From Sinorhizobium glycinis (GTDB taxonomy: Bacteria; Pseudomonadota; Alphaproteobacteria; Rhizobiales; Rhizobiaceae): a DNA stretch of 64,000 nucleotides. The stretch spans positions 682,001 through 746,000 of the forward strand of contig NZ_LPUX01000064.1 of NCBI RefSeq assembly GCF_001651865.1. The letters run 5' to 3'. Made by a program: the position numbers and the translations under genes. Shown one piece after another: positions 61,785-64,000 of the stretch. The notes beneath the pieces were generated by a model. That model did no database searches. It was not told where the DNA came from and saw nothing but the letters and a program-made list of their open reading frames with translations. Position 1 is the first letter of the stretch. Each line of letters opens with the position of its first letter.

Positions 61785-62471
61785 TTACACCGAGTCGCGC
61801 ACCCGCTCCCAGGCCTTTCTCAGGTGCCGCCCCAGCACCTCCGACAGCCTCGCCTGATCGCGCGCCTCGAGCGCGGCGATCATCTCCTCGTGCTCGGCGA
61901 CGGCGGCGGCCCATTTTTCCGGGCCTTCGTGGCCGATGAAGCGAATGCGCTTCAGGCGCGTCTGCAAGATCCCGTGCATGTCGGCCAGCGCCGCATTGCC
62001 GGAAAGCTGGGCGATCGCCGTGTGGATCTGCTGGTTGAGCTTGTAATATTGCAGCCGGTCGCCCGCCTTGTAGCGGCTAACCATCTCGTCGTGCAGCGCC
62101 CGTACTTCGGCTACGCCCGCATCGCTTGCCGTTTCGCAGGCGAGCCGGCCGGCGAGTTCCTCGAGCGACCGCAGCACCGTCAACATATCCTGGACGTCCT
62201 TGGCACTGAAGCGCTTGACGACGGCGCCGCGGCTCGGAACGAGCTCGACGAGGCCTTCGCTCGCCAGATACTTGATCGCCTCGCGAAGCGGCGTGCGCGA
62301 CACGCCGAGCTGCTCGCCGAGCTGTCCTTCGTGCAGGCGGGTGCCGGGCGGAAGGTCGCCCTCGATGATCATGTCGCGCAAGTGGGTGACCAGCGTATCG
62401 TGCAGCGCGGTGCGCCGGATCGGCCCCGGGCCGCCCTCGGGCCGCCGTTCCAGAGATGTGATTTCGTTCAT
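61785..62471 (-). CDS. GntR-family regulator, FCD subfamily
   Basis: 228 aa. Winged HTH: VTHLRDMIIEGDLPPGTRLHE, GEQLGVSRTPLREAIKYLASEGLVELVPSRG in part. The FCD ligand domain has LNQQIHTAIAQLSGNAALADM and WAAAVAEHEEMIAALEARDQ with the metal-binding His/Asp pattern. It is divergent from the PdxA-like and TctC-like genes and probably regulates them in response to an organic acid. Confidence 0.87.
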   Translation of the reverse strand: MNEITSLERRPEGGPGPIRRTALHDTLVTHLRDMIIEGDLPPGTRLHEGQLGEQLGVSRTPLREAIKYLASEGLVELVPSRGAVVKRFSAKDVQDMLTVLRSLEELAGRLACETASDAGVAEVRALHDEMVSRYKAGDRLQYYKLNQQIHTAIAQLSGNAALADMHGILQTRLKRIRFIGHEGPEKWAAAVAEHEEMIAALEARDQARLSEVLGRHLRKAWERVRDSV

Positions 62472-62615
62472 TTTTCCGTTCTGCGCTCAGACCGGTGACC
62501 GGTCTTAAGTTCCCTCGACCGCTCGATTGAATCAGCGGTGTCTCATTCAAGCATGGAGACAGCCTTCTCCATCGTCAACAAAAAATGCTGCATACAGAAT
62601 ACAAAAGACTTGATG

Positions 62616-62625
62616 CAAAATTTTG
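62616..62625. promoter_or_regulatory. Short palindrome, possible GntR site
   Basis: CAAAATTTTG in the divergent gap (62472-62672), 48 bases before the pdxA-like ATG. Short and AT-rich, so it may be chance. Confidence 0.25.
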
Positions 62626-62672
62626 AATAACATATGACATCGATCAACGCAGAGGATGGAGGACATCTCACG

Positions 62673-63716
62673 ATGACGAATGGTGCGGCCGAAGCGAAGA
62701 GTGGGCGTCCTGTCATCGCCCTTGCCATGGGCGACCCGGCCGGGATCAGTCCGGAACTGACGGCGCGGCTGCTGGCGCTTGTGGATGTCCGCGAAGCGGC
62801 GCACATCATTGCCGTCGGGGACCGCCGCATTCTCGACGAGGGTGCGAAGGTTGCCGGCGTCGAGCTCGATCTCGATGCAGCGTCGCTCGATGCCCTCGAC
62901 AAGGCCGGCACGTCGCGTCACGTCTTCGTCGATCTCAAGCATCTCGATCCGGCCGACGTGGTGCGCGGCGAGGCGACGCTTGCCGGCGGCTCTTTCGCGA
63001 CTCGCAATTTCCGAGTGGCGCTGGAACTGGCGCATGCCGGCAAGGCCGATGCGGTCTGCTTCACGCCCTTCAACAAGAAGGCGATGCGCTTTGCCTATCC
63101 GGGCTACGACGACGAGATCCGCTTCGTCGCCGATGTGCTGTCCTTCACCGGCAAGGTCCGCGAGTTCAATGTTCTCGATAAAGTATGGAACGCCCGCGTC
63201 ACGTCGCACATTCCGCTGTCGGAAGTGGCGCGGAGCCTTTCGGTGGAAGGGATCGTCGCAGAACTCGAACTGACCCGGGTCTGCCTTAGGAATGCCGGCC
63301 ATGACGAGGCGCGGATCGCCGTCGCGGGGCTCAATCCGCATGCCGGCGACGGCGGCAGCTTCGGCATGGAAGAGATCGACATCATCGAGCCCGCCGTCGA
63401 GAAGGCGAAGGCGCTCGGCTTCAACGTGGAAGGACCGTTCCCGGCCGACACGGTCTTCGTCCGGGCGCTGAAGGAAGGCTTCCACGCGGTGCTGACGATG
63501 TATCACGACCAGGGCCAGATCGCCATGAAGCTGATGGGCTTCGACAAGGGCGTGACGATGATGGGCGGCCTGCCTTTCCCGCTCTGCACGCCGGCGCATG
63601 GCACGGCCTATGACATTGCCGGCAAGGGCATTGCCGATGTCGGCGCCAGCCGCGAAGCGATGCTGCTTGCGGCCCGCATGGCGAAGAAAAACCGCGGCCT
63701 CTCGGCGGCCGCCTGA
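62673..63716 (+). CDS. PdxA-family 4-hydroxythreonine-4-phosphate dehydrogenase-like protein
   Basis: 347 aa from ATG 62673 with GGAGG upstream (62634 is the longer option). PdxA hallmarks are MGDPAGISPELTARLL, PFNKKAMRFAYPG, SHIPLSEVARSL, LNPHAGDGGSFG and MYHDQGQIAMKLMGFDKGV, which carry the three metal-binding His. Its context with a GntR-FCD regulator and a TctC-type binding protein, not with pyridoxine genes, points to the PdxA2-like group that oxidises 4-phospho-erythronate or threonate in sugar-acid catabolism. The kinase partner (DUF1537) is not in the window. Confidence 0.85.
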   Translation: MTNGAAEAKSGRPVIALAMGDPAGISPELTARLLALVDVREAAHIIAVGDRRILDEGAKVAGVELDLDAASLDALDKAGTSRHVFVDLKHLDPADVVRGEATLAGGSFATRNFRVALELAHAGKADAVCFTPFNKKAMRFAYPGYDDEIRFVADVLSFTGKVREFNVLDKVWNARVTSHIPLSEVARSLSVEGIVAELELTRVCLRNAGHDEARIAVAGLNPHAGDGGSFGMEEIDIIEPAVEKAKALGFNVEGPFPADTVFVRALKEGFHAVLTMYHDQGQIAMKLMGFDKGVTMMGGLPFPLCTPAHGTAYDIAGKGIADVGASREAMLLAARMAKKNRGLSAAA

Positions 63717-63790
63717 ATTCGCACGCTTTCAAGCCATACCGGCGTCAGGGGAGGTCTTGCGCCGGAATCAACTCAACGGGAGGACAAAAC

Positions 63791-64000
63791 ATGAAGAAAT
63801 CCGTCTCCATCGCATGCATCATGGCCGCCGCCTTCGGCGTTGCCGTACCGGCCGCGGCCTTCGAACCGAACCGTCCGGTGGAATTCGTCGTGACTGCAGG
63901 CCCCGGCGGCGGCACGGACATTTTCGCGCGCACCATCCAGGCGATCATCGCCAAATACGAACTCATGAAGACGCCGGTCGTCGTCACCAACAAGGGCAGC
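63791..64000 (+). CDS. Tripartite tricarboxylate transporter substrate-binding protein (TctC-like), N-terminal part
   Basis: Only the first 70 codons are in the window. A signal peptide (MKKSVSIACIMAAAFGVAVP) leads into FEPNRPVEFVVTAGPGGGTDIFARTIQAII in part, the opening of Bug/TctC periplasmic binding proteins. GGGAGGAC lies upstream. It probably starts a tctCBA-type transporter for the organic acid handled by the PdxA-like enzyme. Confidence 0.85.
   Translation, partial: MKKSVSIACIMAAAFGVAVPAAAFEPNRPVEFVVTAGPGGGTDIFARTIQAIIAKYELMKTPVVVTNKGS

Overview
The window reads as accessory-replicon DNA (chromid or megaplasmid) from a Sinorhizobium/Ensifer-type alphaproteobacterium. The evidence is high GC, dense ABC-transporter and catabolic operons, beta-ketoadipate genes arranged as in rhizobia (pcaDCHGB with pcaQ, pcaIJF with pcaR), a repA/repB-type partition pair, and two families of rhizobial intergenic mosaic repeats (RIME-like at about 2.7, 13.1 and 35.8 kb; ABC-type palindromic elements at about 6.8, 8.3, 11.6, 18.0, 24.4 and 49.3 kb). 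No rRNA, tRNA, insertion sequence, integrase or CRISPR array was seen.

Layout. 0-2 kb: end of a urea ABC transporter (urtC partial, urtD, urtE). 2.3-4.2 kb: a small hypothetical gene and an L-fuconate dehydratase-like enolase. 4.4-6.8 kb: repA/repB-like genes without repC, with a parS-like palindrome inside repB. 7-11.5 kb: a LacI-type regulator divergent from two xylose-isomerase-like TIM-barrel genes and a Gfo/Idh/MocA oxidoreductase. 11.8-18 kb: acyltransferase, DoxX, Tat-exported ferritin-like protein, and an FtsK-type motor with no membrane domain. 18.2-21.9 kb: GntR regulator plus polar amino-acid ABC transporter behind a consensus sigma-54 promoter. 21.9-23.9 kb: ECF sigma factor, DUF4142 and cupredoxin genes sharing a repeated promoter motif, preceded on the same strand by a three-hairpin small RNA with CCUCCUCCC loops. 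24-30 kb: acylphosphatase, pcaIJF/pcaR, MHS-family transporter. 29.9-35.8 kb: wHTH-TPR regulator divergent from an SDR, cupin and EmrAB-like efflux operon. 36-41 kb: polysaccharide genes (pyruvyltransferase, flippase, two glycosyltransferases). 41.4-45.6 kb: sulfite-oxidase-like enzyme, gamma-glutamyltranspeptidase, ThDP enzyme. 45.8-49.2 kb: TonB-dependent siderophore receptor and RhtX-type importer. 49.4-54.2 kb: pcaQ and pcaDCHGB. 54.2-55.4 kb: two small unknown genes. 55.4-61.7 kb: CHASE2 nucleotide cyclase, a giant FecR-TPR-beta-barrel protein, and a divergent Pycsar-effector-like membrane protein. 61.8-64 kb: GntR regulator, PdxA-like dehydrogenase and the start of a TctC-type binding protein.

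How the genes work together. The two pca clusters together encode conversion of protocatechuate to succinyl-CoA and acetyl-CoA, each under its own regulator with a visible inverted-repeat operator candidate. The sigma-54 operon couples a GntR regulator to amino-acid uptake. The ECF module looks autoregulated. The most novel candidate is the 55.4-61.7 kb locus, where an envelope-facing sensor pair (outer-membrane FecR fusion and CHASE2 cyclase) sits back to back with a small membrane protein of the family used as the effector in Pycsar immunity. This could be a cyclic-nucleotide envelope-sensing or defence-like circuit; that reading is inference.
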